From Burkholderia ubonensis (GTDB taxonomy: Bacteria > Pseudomonadota > Gammaproteobacteria > Burkholderiales > Burkholderiaceae), in NCBI RefSeq assembly GCF_902833085.1, contig NZ_CADFEB010000001.1:603742-667741 (forward strand): DNA of 64,000 nt. The letters are read 5' to 3'. Positions within the stretch are counted from its first letter, which is position 1. Every line of letters begins with the position of its first letter. The position numbers were made by a program, and so were the translations under genes. Shown here piece after piece: positions 42,832-50,766 of this stretch. The notes beneath the pieces are model-generated. The model saw nothing but the letters and a program-made list of their open reading frames with translations, was not told the origin of the DNA and did no database searches.

Positions 42832-45480
42832 TCATGCGGCCGGCCTGGCACCCTGCTTCACCACCGTCGGCGCGAAATCGGCCACGCCACCTGCCACGCA
42901 CGGCAACTCGATGCTTTGCGGCGGCTGATATCCGCTGGCTCGCTTGCGCACCGGCAGCGAATACGACATGCTGCACACGGCCTCGCCGTCACCCTTTTCC
43001 CATTGCACCTTCAACTCGCCCTTCTCGCCGAGACCGCGCGCCAGCAGCTTGCCGCCCTGGCCGATCACGCCGATGTCCTTGCCGGCCGCATCGGTCACGA
43101 CCGCGCCGAACGGCACCGGCGCTCCGTCCGCCTGCCGCGCGCGAATCACCGCCGAACGCCCGTACTCGGTCTTGAACACCAGCAGCGGCACGGCGCCCGC
43201 GAGCGGCGCGACGCGCTGGCTCGTTTCCTTCAGCTCCACGTCCGTCGACAGCCCCTTCGGGTCGAGCGACACGTCGTTCATCGAGAACGGCGTCAGGAAC
43301 GGCACGATCGCGTAGCCGTTCCTGTCCACGCGCACGCCCGACGCATTGGTGACACGTGCGCCTTCCGCATTTTTCGCCTCGACGATCGCAAAGGTTTCCG
43401 ACAGCGGCTGCGACAGCGTGATGCCGCCACGGTGCGCGACGATCGCGCCGCGCGCGCCGGCCGAGTACTGCTGATAGTCGCTGCTCGCGCTGACGCTGCT
43501 GTTCAGCTCCGCGAGCGAACCGCGATACATGACGTTCGCACCGCCGCTCGTCTGCGAGTTGCCCGACGCGGCTTGGTGGTTCACGTTCACGCCATACGAC
43601 ACGTTGCTGTCGGCGCCCAGCGAGCCGCTCAGGCTCGTCATCACCTGCGTCGAGCCGCGCGAATCGTGGTTGAAGTTGGTCGACAGCGTCGCCGGCCGCG
43701 TGCGGCCGAGCGGAATCGACAGCCCGGCATAGACGAGCGTGCTCGCCTTGCCCAACGCATCGCGCTGACGCGTCGCCGACACGTTGTACGACACGTTTCG
43801 GAACGAATTGCTGTAGCCGATCGTGAAGTCGGTATCCGATCCCTTGCGGTTCCAGTAGGTCGCCGTCGACGCGGTGAGGTTGAGGCTGCCGCCCTTCTCG
43901 CCGAGCTGCTGGCTCATCGTCAGCGACGCGCGATTGCGTTGCCGGTAGAGCCCGGACGACGACCCGCTGGCCTTCGCCTGATCGCGCGCAGCCATTGCGT
44001 CGTTCAGCCCGAAGAAGCCGTTCGTCGAATAGCGGTACGCGGCGATCGCGACGTTGGTGCCGGTCGCGGCGACCGTCTTCGCATAGCTGACGCGGAAACT
44101 CTGCCCCGAGTAGGTCCGCTCGTTCGGAATCTTCGTGGTCGCATGCGTGACGTCGACGCCGAACGCCCCCCACGACGTGTTCAGCACCGCGCCGGCCATC
44201 GCGGACAGATAGCCCTGCGCGACGGTCGCGCCGCCATAGCCGGTCAGCGAATTGGTAAAACCATGCTGCCAGGTCACCTGCGTGAATACAGGCTTCGTGT
44301 TGGCCAGGTTGCGAACCGCGCCGGCCGTGAAGCTGTAGCGATGCTGACCCGGACGCAGCGACATCGGCACGGCCGCGTAGGGCACCGAGAACGAATGCTC
44401 CGAACCGTCGGCTTCGGTGACGAGCACCTTCAGGTCACCGCCGTAGCCGGTCGGATACAGATCGTCGATCACGAACCCGCCGGGCGCGACCGTCGTCTCG
44501 TATAGCTTCACGCCGTTCTGCGAAATCGTCACCTTCGCATTGGTGTTCGCGATCCCACGCACAACAGGCGCATAGCCACGCTGCGATTCCGGCAGCATCC
44601 GGTCGTCGGTAAACATCCGCACGCCGCGAAACGACGTCGAATCGAACAGGTCGCCGGACGTGTACGTATCGCCGACGACGAGCTGTGACGACAACGACGC
44701 AAGATCGCGCTGCATGTAGGTCGCGACGTTCTCGTAGCGCCGGTTGCCGCGATCGTCCCAGTTGAACGAGCCGCTGTGCCGAAAGTGCCACCGCTGGTAA
44801 TTGAACCCGCCATCGACGCCGACATAGCCCTGCGTGCTGCCCTTCGCGCCGCTCGCGCGAGAGTGATACACGTTGGCGTTATAGCCGACCATCGCGACCG
44901 GCACGCCCTCGCTCCATTGGTCCGGGTTCACGTAGCCGCGCGCCTGGCGTCGCATCGAGATCTGCGGAATGCTCAGTTCCAGCCGGAGACTATTGAAATC
45001 GAAACTGACCGACGCCTCGGGAATCACCTGGCCGATACGCATGCACGCGCCGTCCTGATCCAGCGTCGCGCGGATGTCCGGCGGCAGGCGCGTCAGATCG
45101 ACACCGATCCGGTCCAGTTGCGCCTTGTCGAAGCACGGCTGCGCATCAGCCGTGTTCGGCGCGGCCTCGAAATTCACCTCGCTGCGGCCGACCCAGCCGC
45201 CGTTGACGTAGATGTCCGGGCTGTACATGCCGGCGCGAATCACGTTACCGCGCCCGTAGCGCGACACGTCGATCGCACCGCCGCCGTTGTTCAGGAAACC
45301 GCCCTCGAACTCGACCTGCGCGAAATCCGTCTGCGCGACCTGCAACGGCACGCCTTCATCCTGAAGGTCGGCGTACGCATCGGCCTGCCACCCCGCGATG
45401 ATCGAGAGGACCAATGCGCAGATTGGTTTCAGCCTGGGCTTCCGCTCCGCTTGCAGACCGTTGTATTGCCTCTCAATCAT
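42832..45480 (-). CDS. Fimbrial outer-membrane usher
   Basis: An 882-residue FimD/PapC-type usher. Signal region about 18-36 (ICALVLSIIAGWQADAYA), N-terminal chaperone-binding domain (VEFEGGFLNNGGG, then CFDKAQLDRIGVDLTRLP with a Cys pair), a 24-strand barrel containing the plug (VRGIANTNAKVTISQNGVKLYE and TTVAPGGFVIDDLYP), and C-terminal domains (DRNGYAIVPFLTPF, then PFGAVVTDAAGKDIGVIGQGGKL). It threads pilins to the surface. The C-terminal end continues directly into a pilin remnant. Confidence 0.95.
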   Translation of the reverse strand: MIERQYNGLQAERKPRLKPICALVLSIIAGWQADAYADLQDEGVPLQVAQTDFAQVEFEGGFLNNGGGAIDVSRYGRGNVIRAGMYSPDIYVNGGWVGRSEVNFEAAPNTADAQPCFDKAQLDRIGVDLTRLPPDIRATLDQDGACMRIGQVIPEASVSFDFNSLRLELSIPQISMRRQARGYVNPDQWSEGVPVAMVGYNANVYHSRASGAKGSTQGYVGVDGGFNYQRWHFRHSGSFNWDDRGNRRYENVATYMQRDLASLSSQLVVGDTYTSGDLFDSTSFRGVRMFTDDRMLPESQRGYAPVVRGIANTNAKVTISQNGVKLYETTVAPGGFVIDDLYPTGYGGDLKVLVTEADGSEHSFSVPYAAVPMSLRPGQHRYSFTAGAVRNLANTKPVFTQVTWQHGFTNSLTGYGGATVAQGYLSAMAGAVLNTSWGAFGVDVTHATTKIPNERTYSGQSFRVSYAKTVAATGTNVAIAAYRYSTNGFFGLNDAMAARDQAKASGSSSGLYRQRNRASLTMSQQLGEKGGSLNLTASTATYWNRKGSDTDFTIGYSNSFRNVSYNVSATRQRDALGKASTLVYAGLSIPLGRTRPATLSTNFNHDSRGSTQVMTSLSGSLGADSNVSYGVNVNHQAASGNSQTSGGANVMYRGSLAELNSSVSASSDYQQYSAGARGAIVAHRGGITLSQPLSETFAIVEAKNAEGARVTNASGVRVDRNGYAIVPFLTPFSMNDVSLDPKGLSTDVELKETSQRVAPLAGAVPLLVFKTEYGRSAVIRARQADGAPVPFGAVVTDAAGKDIGVIGQGGKLLARGLGEKGELKVQWEKGDGEAVCSMSYSLPVRKRASGYQPPQSIELPCVAGGVADFAPTVVKQGARPAA

Positions 45481-45565
45481 GGATTCGTTCCCGTGGATTA
45501 TTCGGTTTTTGCTATCTGAATTGCGCTAACTTCTACCGCCCGCGAAAGGCCCTCCCGCTGTGGCG

Positions 45566-46306
45566 TCATTTGGCGACCGTCGTCTGGTGGGCATGACTGG
45601 AGCCCCAGTCGTCGACGCTGCTGAACAGGACCGTTGCACCGGTCAGATTCGCGCCGGTCGCGCCCTTGATCAAAAACGAGGCTGTCTCGCCGGGAAGCAC
45701 GTAGCCAACCCCTGCGTCGAACGACTTGCCGCCGGATTTCAATTCGATGCCGGCGATATTGACGACGTATGCGGTCGGATTCACGGCCTTCAGCACCGGG
45801 CGGTGCTGATCGTCTGTGCCGAGCGTCCACTTCAGTTGCGCCGGCGCATCCACCGCGTTGCCATGCAATCCGCTGGGCCGGTACATCAGCTTGACCCGCG
45901 TGCGGAACGCGAACTGCAGACGGTTCACTTCGTCTTTAGTGGTCGCCTTGGGCGGCACATCGAGCACGTTCAGCCAGAACAGCGATTCCTTGTCCGCCGG
46001 CAGCGGCTCGCCCGTATGGATGATCCGCAATGTCTGGCCCTTGCCCGGTTCGACGCGGAACACCGTCGGCGTAACCACGAACGGCACGTCGATCGTGTCC
46101 GGCGACGCCCGCACATCGCCCTTGTCGAGCCACGCCTGGACAAGCGCCGGCAGCTTTCCGTCGTTGGCGAGCTGAAGCGTGACCTCCTTGTCGGCCGCGT
46201 CGAACACGATGCGCGTTCCGGACAGCGTGACGCTCGCCTGAGCGCTCACGCAGAACAGCAACGACATCAATATCGAAAGGATTCCATACGAACGGTTCAT
46301 TTTCAT
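45566..46306 (-). CDS. Periplasmic pilus chaperone
   Basis: A 246-residue FimC/PapD-type chaperone. Signal peptide (ILSILMSLLFCVSAQA), then VTLSGTRIVFDAADKEVTLQL, the G1 donor strand with alternating hydrophobics (VNRLQFAFRTRVKLMYRPSGL), and the second domain (LKAVNPTAYVVNIAGIEL). The Arg and Lys pair that binds the pilin C-terminus is present (GTRIVF, RVKLMYRP). Tandem starts at 46306 and 46300 are both possible. It lies between the pilin and usher genes on the minus strand. Confidence 0.94.
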   Translation of the reverse strand: MKMNRSYGILSILMSLLFCVSAQASVTLSGTRIVFDAADKEVTLQLANDGKLPALVQAWLDKGDVRASPDTIDVPFVVTPTVFRVEPGKGQTLRIIHTGEPLPADKESLFWLNVLDVPPKATTKDEVNRLQFAFRTRVKLMYRPSGLHGNAVDAPAQLKWTLGTDDQHRPVLKAVNPTAYVVNIAGIELKSGGKSFDAGVGYVLPGETASFLIKGATGANLTGATVLFSSVDDWGSSHAHQTTVAK

Positions 46307-46424
46307 TTTCGATACATCTCCCAGATATGTAGTACGAATCAATAGACGATCACGAACACGTCGAATCTCTTACCGTTCCGGCCTCCTCCCGGAGGCCGGA
46401 ACGCTCACTCAGAACATCGGGTGC

Positions 46425-47009
46425 TTAGGGATAGATCAGCGAGTACGTAACGAACGAGTTCGCGGAACCGCCGGTGACCTTGTCGCTCGTCGCGACGTAC
46501 TGGGCCGCGAATTGCAGCGTCGCGGTGCCGGTGCCGCCTTCGGCGGTGTCGATGTCGACGACCTGGGTGCCCTGCGTCGAGCTTTCCGCACCGATCTTGA
46601 TCGGCTCGTACTTGTCGTTCAGGATCGCGATTTCGACGTCACCTGCCGCGTCGGCGCCGGTCGGCTTCAGTCGGCCGGTCGCGAGGTTCACGTTCGGCCC
46701 CGGTTCGAACGCCACCGAAACCTTCTTCACCGGCGCCGGAATGGTGTTTTCGCCATCCTTCTTGTCCGTCGTGCAACCCGACAGCGCCAGCGTGAACGGC
46801 GTACGGCCGGCGGTCGCCCCCGCGGAAGCGAGCTGGTTGGTCGCGGCCTTCGGCAGCGGAACCGTCAGGTCGTTCGTGCCGCCGTTGATCTTGCAGGTCG
46901 ATGCGACCACCGACCCCGTGAAGTTGATGGTGCCATCCGAAGCGTGGGCAGCATTCATGGCCATGAGCGCCAGACCGACAGCCGACATCATCAGCGAGAT
47001 TTTTTTCAT
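46425..47009 (-). CDS. Major fimbrial subunit (FimA type)
   Basis: A 194-residue pilin with a signal peptide (KKISLMMSAVGLALMAMNAAHA), the mature start SDGTINFTGSVVASTCKINGG with the first Cys, the second Cys at ALSGCTTD, and the C-terminal strand SFVTYSLIYP with the penultimate-Tyr-like pattern recognised by the chaperone. Its signal peptide and first mature strand closely match those of the pilin at 49286, so the two pilins are paralogues. It is first in the minus-strand cluster. Confidence 0.94.
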   Translation of the reverse strand: MKKISLMMSAVGLALMAMNAAHASDGTINFTGSVVASTCKINGGTNDLTVPLPKAATNQLASAGATAGRTPFTLALSGCTTDKKDGENTIPAPVKKVSVAFEPGPNVNLATGRLKPTGADAAGDVEIAILNDKYEPIKIGAESSTQGTQVVDIDTAEGGTGTATLQFAAQYVATSDKVTGGSANSFVTYSLIYP

Positions 47010-47807
47010 TTCGAGTTCATCCAAACGTTAATAGAGAATTCACAGCGACATTTTTCCGGCCGGAGTCATACCGCCACACTGCTACATCACAAACCAGCAA
47101 AGATTTATGCTTCCGTTCTCCTTGAAATTTCACAGAATCAATCACCCTCCCATGAAATCCAAGGAGAGCACCCGGAACTTAAAGACACTCGATTATCTTG
47201 ATTCGCAGCGCGCAGCAACATCGCCAAGCAAATAGAGCCGGACAGTGGATCCACCAGTCCGGCGCTGCATTAAAATCAATTCCGCAGTTACACAATCACG
47301 CCAAAACATAGATACAAAGATTTCGCAATATAAATTCACAAAAATCATGGGTATGGAATTTACATTGCTTAAAAATCAAGGGGTCTCGAATCAATGATAT
47401 AATTTTAATGAAGATCCCCACCCCAAAGAACAGGACGAGTACTAAAACCAAGAAAAACAAATTCGGACAAGTACCAAATATCAACGAAGTCACGACACTG
47501 TCGAGATTTAAAACTTCCGTCTTGGCCTGCCGGCCGACCTGGAGAGAATTTCAGCCGTTCGCCACCGACATGAAAATCGGCAAAGGTCTGCTTAATCGGC
47601 CGCGGAGCAAGCGACAACGTCGGCGAACGGGCCAGCGGTGGGCAATCGATCGGTGCGACCGCACGCGGACAGGGCCTCTATCGGCATCGAAACCCACGTT
47701 GAAGGCGCAGGCTGTTCGGACGATACAGCCTGCAAATCGAGCATCTCGACTGCGCCGGGCTCCGTATCGACAGCGTCCGTCGGAGCCCAGTGTGCGTGCC
47801 AACCCGG
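47010..47807. other. AT-rich intergenic region upstream of fimbrial cluster 1
   Basis: About 800 bases without a supported gene. From roughly 47060 to 47480 the sequence is clearly AT-richer than the rest of the window, with runs such as CAATATAAATTCACAAAAATC. It must hold the promoter of the minus-strand pilin operon. The low G+C resembles phase- or H-NS-controlled fimbrial promoters, but no invertible repeat was found by eye. Confidence 0.5.
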
Positions 47808-48240
47808 CTACTGATACGAGAAAGTAAACGTGGCGCTGGCGTCGAGCGAGCCCGGTGTAAACGTCGGCGCCGTTTTCACATACCTCGCCACCAGCGGAAT
47901 AGAGAGACTGCCGTCCGTGACCTGACCCGCGAGCCATTGGTTCTTGTTGCCCTTGACTGCCGAGTCCGGTCCGAAGTTGAGTGGCGTCTCGCTGCCTTGC
48001 TTGTAGATCTGAAGCCCGATGCCATGTGACGTCGAACCGGGCAGCGCACTCAGGACCGTGCCGTCGTTCGACGGATTCGCCGCGTCGGTCAGCGTCGTGT
48101 AGACATTCACGGCGCCCTGGCAATTGACTCGCAGCTTCACCGGCGCGGATTCTTCCGATACGGCGCCCACCGCCTGCAGCTTCTGGCCCACGAGTTGCGG
48201 CAGCTTGACATTCATCTGCGCGCCCGATGCCAGCGTGCAT
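47808..48240 (-). pseudogene. Pilin-domain gene truncated at its 5' end
   Basis: The frame encodes about 143 residues of a fimbrial pilin domain: [18 protein letters not shown] with the first Cys strand, [18 protein letters not shown] with the second, VARYVKTAPTFTPGSL, and the C-terminal donor-type end ATFTFSYQ. No signal peptide or start precedes it. Upstream, from about 48240, the sequence becomes the 3' end of acdS in opposite orientation, so the gene was cut there. It was probably the pilin domain of an adhesin or minor subunit. The layout puts the break exactly at the acdS-derived junction. Confidence 0.8.
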
Positions 48241-48246
48241 CTGCTC

Positions 48247-48445
48247 ACGGCACGCTCGAGGCGATCCGGCTGTGCGCGCGCGTCGAGGGCGTGCTGACCA
48301 ACCCCGTCTACGAAGGCAAGTCGATGCACGGGATGATCGACAAGGTGCGGCCGGCGAATTCGAGCCGGGCTCGAAGGTGCTGTATGCGCATCTCGGCGGC
48401 GCGCCGGCGTTGAGCGCGTACAGCTTCATTTTCCGGGACGGTTGA
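48247..48445 (+). pseudogene. Duplicated 3' end of acdS (about 199 bp), frameshifted
   Basis: This stretch aligns with the last 200 bases of acdS (41035-41234, codons 273 to stop) from CTCGAGGCGATCCGGCTGTG to the stop codon. By eye there are about 17 substitutions and one deleted base near 48353, roughly 91% identity. The deletion shifts the frame after IDKVR, so it could not be translated as an AcdS tail. It is in the same orientation as acdS, 7.2 kb away. Similarity stops at both ends, and no transposase is present. Confidence 0.88.
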
Positions 48446-49285
48446 CGTATACCGCGAGATGCGGCGCGCGCGACGGCGCGCCTCCCATCTCGGCGGCCAA
48501 TCGACGCATTACGCTCCCCTCTCCCCGCCCGCTTCCCCCAACAAGCCAAGCGAAACCGTCGCTGCCCGAAAGCGGCTCGGCTTCGGCGTAGTACCCGCAA
48601 AGCCCTGGCATACCGCAACTCGCTCGAAACAATCGCGCCGTTACACGCATTTAAATTTCCAATACGTCGTAGCGGCAGTTGCATTTTTCGATCACATGAA
48701 TGGGCAAGAGTGTTTCCGCCGTCATTCATTCCAATTCCATGCTTTGAATCTCGCCGTCGCGCGAACCATCGTCCCCGGCCACGCGGCGAGCTCAAGACCG
48801 TGCCAACCATGGGCAACCTCTCGTGATTTAACAATTCATGAGGATTGGTTGAAGGTTCCACCCCCATCCATAAAATTAGTACTTGTACTACTGCTTTGGC
48901 GACCGCTTTAGTTTTCGTCCAGTTTCCCGCCATGCCTCGCATCCGGAAAATACAACCTGAAATGCACGCATCAAGGCGCATCTCCTGTTCGCCCTGGCAA
49001 CGCGATGAAGCAGCTCGGAGTGGAGAACGACATCGAGCTGTTCAAGTATGCGGGGTGTTCTGACCTGGTAGACGCACGGGGATCGACGAGTTCGATGTCC
49101 GGTAGTCATCTGTTCGAGCCATTTGGCCCTGCCTGACGGGTGGGGATTCCATTCATTCCAGTTTGGGGAGGTGTCGAAGGACGCATAGATCCGCAGTAAT
49201 TTAGTTGTGCAAAAAATATAGCGGCATGCATCCGACTGGAAAGATGCCGTTGGAAATTCTCTCTTAACGATTAAGTGAACTCGAA
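48446..49285. other. Region between the two fimbrial clusters
   Basis: About 840 bases without an intact gene. It contains the response-regulator remnant at 48996-49136, listed separately, and the promoter of the plus-strand pilin operon just before 49286 (AT-rich at 49185-49270). The remainder, 48446-48990, shows no recognisable coding or repeat structure. Confidence 0.5.
48996..49136 (+). pseudogene. Remnant of a LuxR/RcsB-type response regulator C-terminus
   Basis: The frame reads GNAMKQLGVENDIELFKYAG and continues to a stop at 49134. The block AMKQLGVENDIELFKY is the recognition helix end and last helix of NarL/RcsB-type output domains (compare AMRKLGMKRDADLIRY in the regulator at 55315). 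Nothing upstream in this frame resembles the rest of such a protein. It is a short remnant of a fimbrial-type response regulator. Confidence 0.45.
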
Positions 49286-49879
49286 ATGAAAAAGATTGCA
49301 ATGATGATGTCGGCAGCCGGTTTGGCATTCGCGGCGATGAACGCTGCTCATGCTGCGGATGGCACGATCAACTTCACGGGTGAAATCGTCGCCGCGTCGT
49401 GCGGCATCACGGGCGGCAACGGCACGTCGGTGACCGGCGGCAAGGGTGCGCAGTCGATCGACGTCAAGATGGGCAAGATCAGCGTCGACGCGCTGAGCAG
49501 CACCGCCGGCGGCGGCATCGCGGGCGGTACCGCGATCAACCTCAGCCTCGATTGCGGTTCGACCGCCAAGGGCCTGAACACGGTCAAGGTGCGCTTCGAC
49601 CCGGCCAGCGGTTCGGGCGTGGACGGCAGCAACAACAAGCTGCTGAAGACCACCGGCACGGCCAAGGGCGTCGGCATCGGCATCTTCGACGCTGCGGGCA
49701 CGCTGCTGAACCTGAACGCCAACGAGACGTTCGACGCACCGCTGGTCAAGGGCGGCAGCGAAGAAGCGCCGACCTACACGGCCAACCTCGGCATCCGCGC
49801 CGGCTACGTGAAGAACGGCACCGACGTCGAGGCCGGTACCGCCAACGGCACGCTGCCGTTCACGCTGACCTACGAGTAA
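49286..49879 (+). CDS. Major fimbrial subunit (FimA type)
   Basis: A 197-residue pilin: signal peptide (KKIAMMMSAAGLAFAAMNAAHA), mature start ADGTINFTGEIVAASCGITGG with the first Cys, the second Cys in LSLDCGST, and the C-terminal strand GTLPFTLTYE. Its N-terminus is nearly the same as that of the minus-strand pilin at 46425, while the rest differs, as in diverged paralogues. First gene of the plus-strand cluster of pilin, chaperone, usher, second chaperone and adhesin. Confidence 0.95.
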   Translation: MKKIAMMMSAAGLAFAAMNAAHAADGTINFTGEIVAASCGITGGNGTSVTGGKGAQSIDVKMGKISVDALSSTAGGGIAGGTAINLSLDCGSTAKGLNTVKVRFDPASGSGVDGSNNKLLKTTGTAKGVGIGIFDAAGTLLNLNANETFDAPLVKGGSEEAPTYTANLGIRAGYVKNGTDVEAGTANGTLPFTLTYE

Positions 49880-49932
49880 TCCACCCCCGGGCGGGGGCGC
49901 GTCCCCGCCCGACCAACGATATCCCATTCGAC

Positions 49933-50646
49933 ATGAAACGATTCCACTTTGCAGGGCTGGCCCTGGCCGGTTCGCTGTTGTTGTCTTCGGGCGCTTCGCT
50001 CGCTGGCGTCACGCTCGACGGTACCCGCGTCGTGCTGGCCGCGCCGAGCAAGGAGGCGTCGATTCTGGTCCGCAACCGCGCGCCGGCCGACGTGATGATC
50101 CAGTCCTGGATGGATGCGAGCGACGGGAAAGCGGACGTGCCGTTCGCGATCACGCCGGCGCTCGGCCGCCTCGGCGCGGAGAAGCAGCAGACGCTGCGCG
50201 TCCTCTACTACGGTCAGGGCCTGCCCGCCGATCGCGAGTCGGTGTTCTGGCTCAACGTGCAGGAGATCCCGCAGAAAGCCAAGGACGACAACACGCTGCA
50301 GATTGCCGTGCGCCAGCGCATCAAGCTCTTCTACCGCCCCGCCGGCCTGCCCGGCAAGGTCGAGGAAGCGCCTGCGCAGCTTCGCTGGAAGCTGGTTCAA
50401 CGCGACGGCAAGGCGCAGCTCGAGGTCAGCAACCCGTCGGCTTATTTCGTCTCGCTGGCTTCGATCAAGGTTCAAAGCGGCGGTAAGAACTACGACGCGA
50501 CGGCGGAAATGGTCCCGCCGTCCGCCACGCGCCATTTCGCGGTCAAGGATCTGCCTGCCGGCGCCGCCGCAGCGGGCGTCAAGGTCCACTTCGAATCGAT
50601 CAACGACTACGGCGCCGTCGAACCGCACGACGGCACCACCGGTTGA
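49933..50646 (+). CDS. Periplasmic pilus chaperone
   Basis: A 237-residue FimC/PapD-type chaperone: signal peptide (GLALAGSLLLSSGASLA), GVTLDGTRVVLAAPSKEASILVRN, then FWLNVQEIPQKAKDDNTLQIAVRQRIKLFYRPAGLPG with the G1 donor strand and conserved Lys, and domain 2 (LEVSNPSAYFVSLASIKV). It should fold and deliver the pilin encoded 54 bp upstream. Confidence 0.95.
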   Translation: MKRFHFAGLALAGSLLLSSGASLAGVTLDGTRVVLAAPSKEASILVRNRAPADVMIQSWMDASDGKADVPFAITPALGRLGAEKQQTLRVLYYGQGLPADRESVFWLNVQEIPQKAKDDNTLQIAVRQRIKLFYRPAGLPGKVEEAPAQLRWKLVQRDGKAQLEVSNPSAYFVSLASIKVQSGGKNYDATAEMVPPSATRHFAVKDLPAGAAAAGVKVHFESINDYGAVEPHDGTTG

Positions 50647-50766
50647 CGCCGCCGGTTCAGCAAGTCGTCGCTCCTCAACTTCGTCATCCCCGGTCCCTTG
50701 CCGTGGGGAGTGGAATGTTCGCGCTTGCGATGCCACTCGGGAGGTGAATCAACATAGAGAAAGGGT

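Noticed and set aside
47296..47493. 65-codon hydrophobic minus-strand frame in the AT-rich region
   Set aside because: No ribosome site, no neighbours, and AT-rich DNA gives hydrophobic frames by chance.
47010..49285. Phase-variable invertible fimbrial switch
   Set aside because: No inverted repeats of useful length and no recombinase gene were found around the fimbrial promoters.
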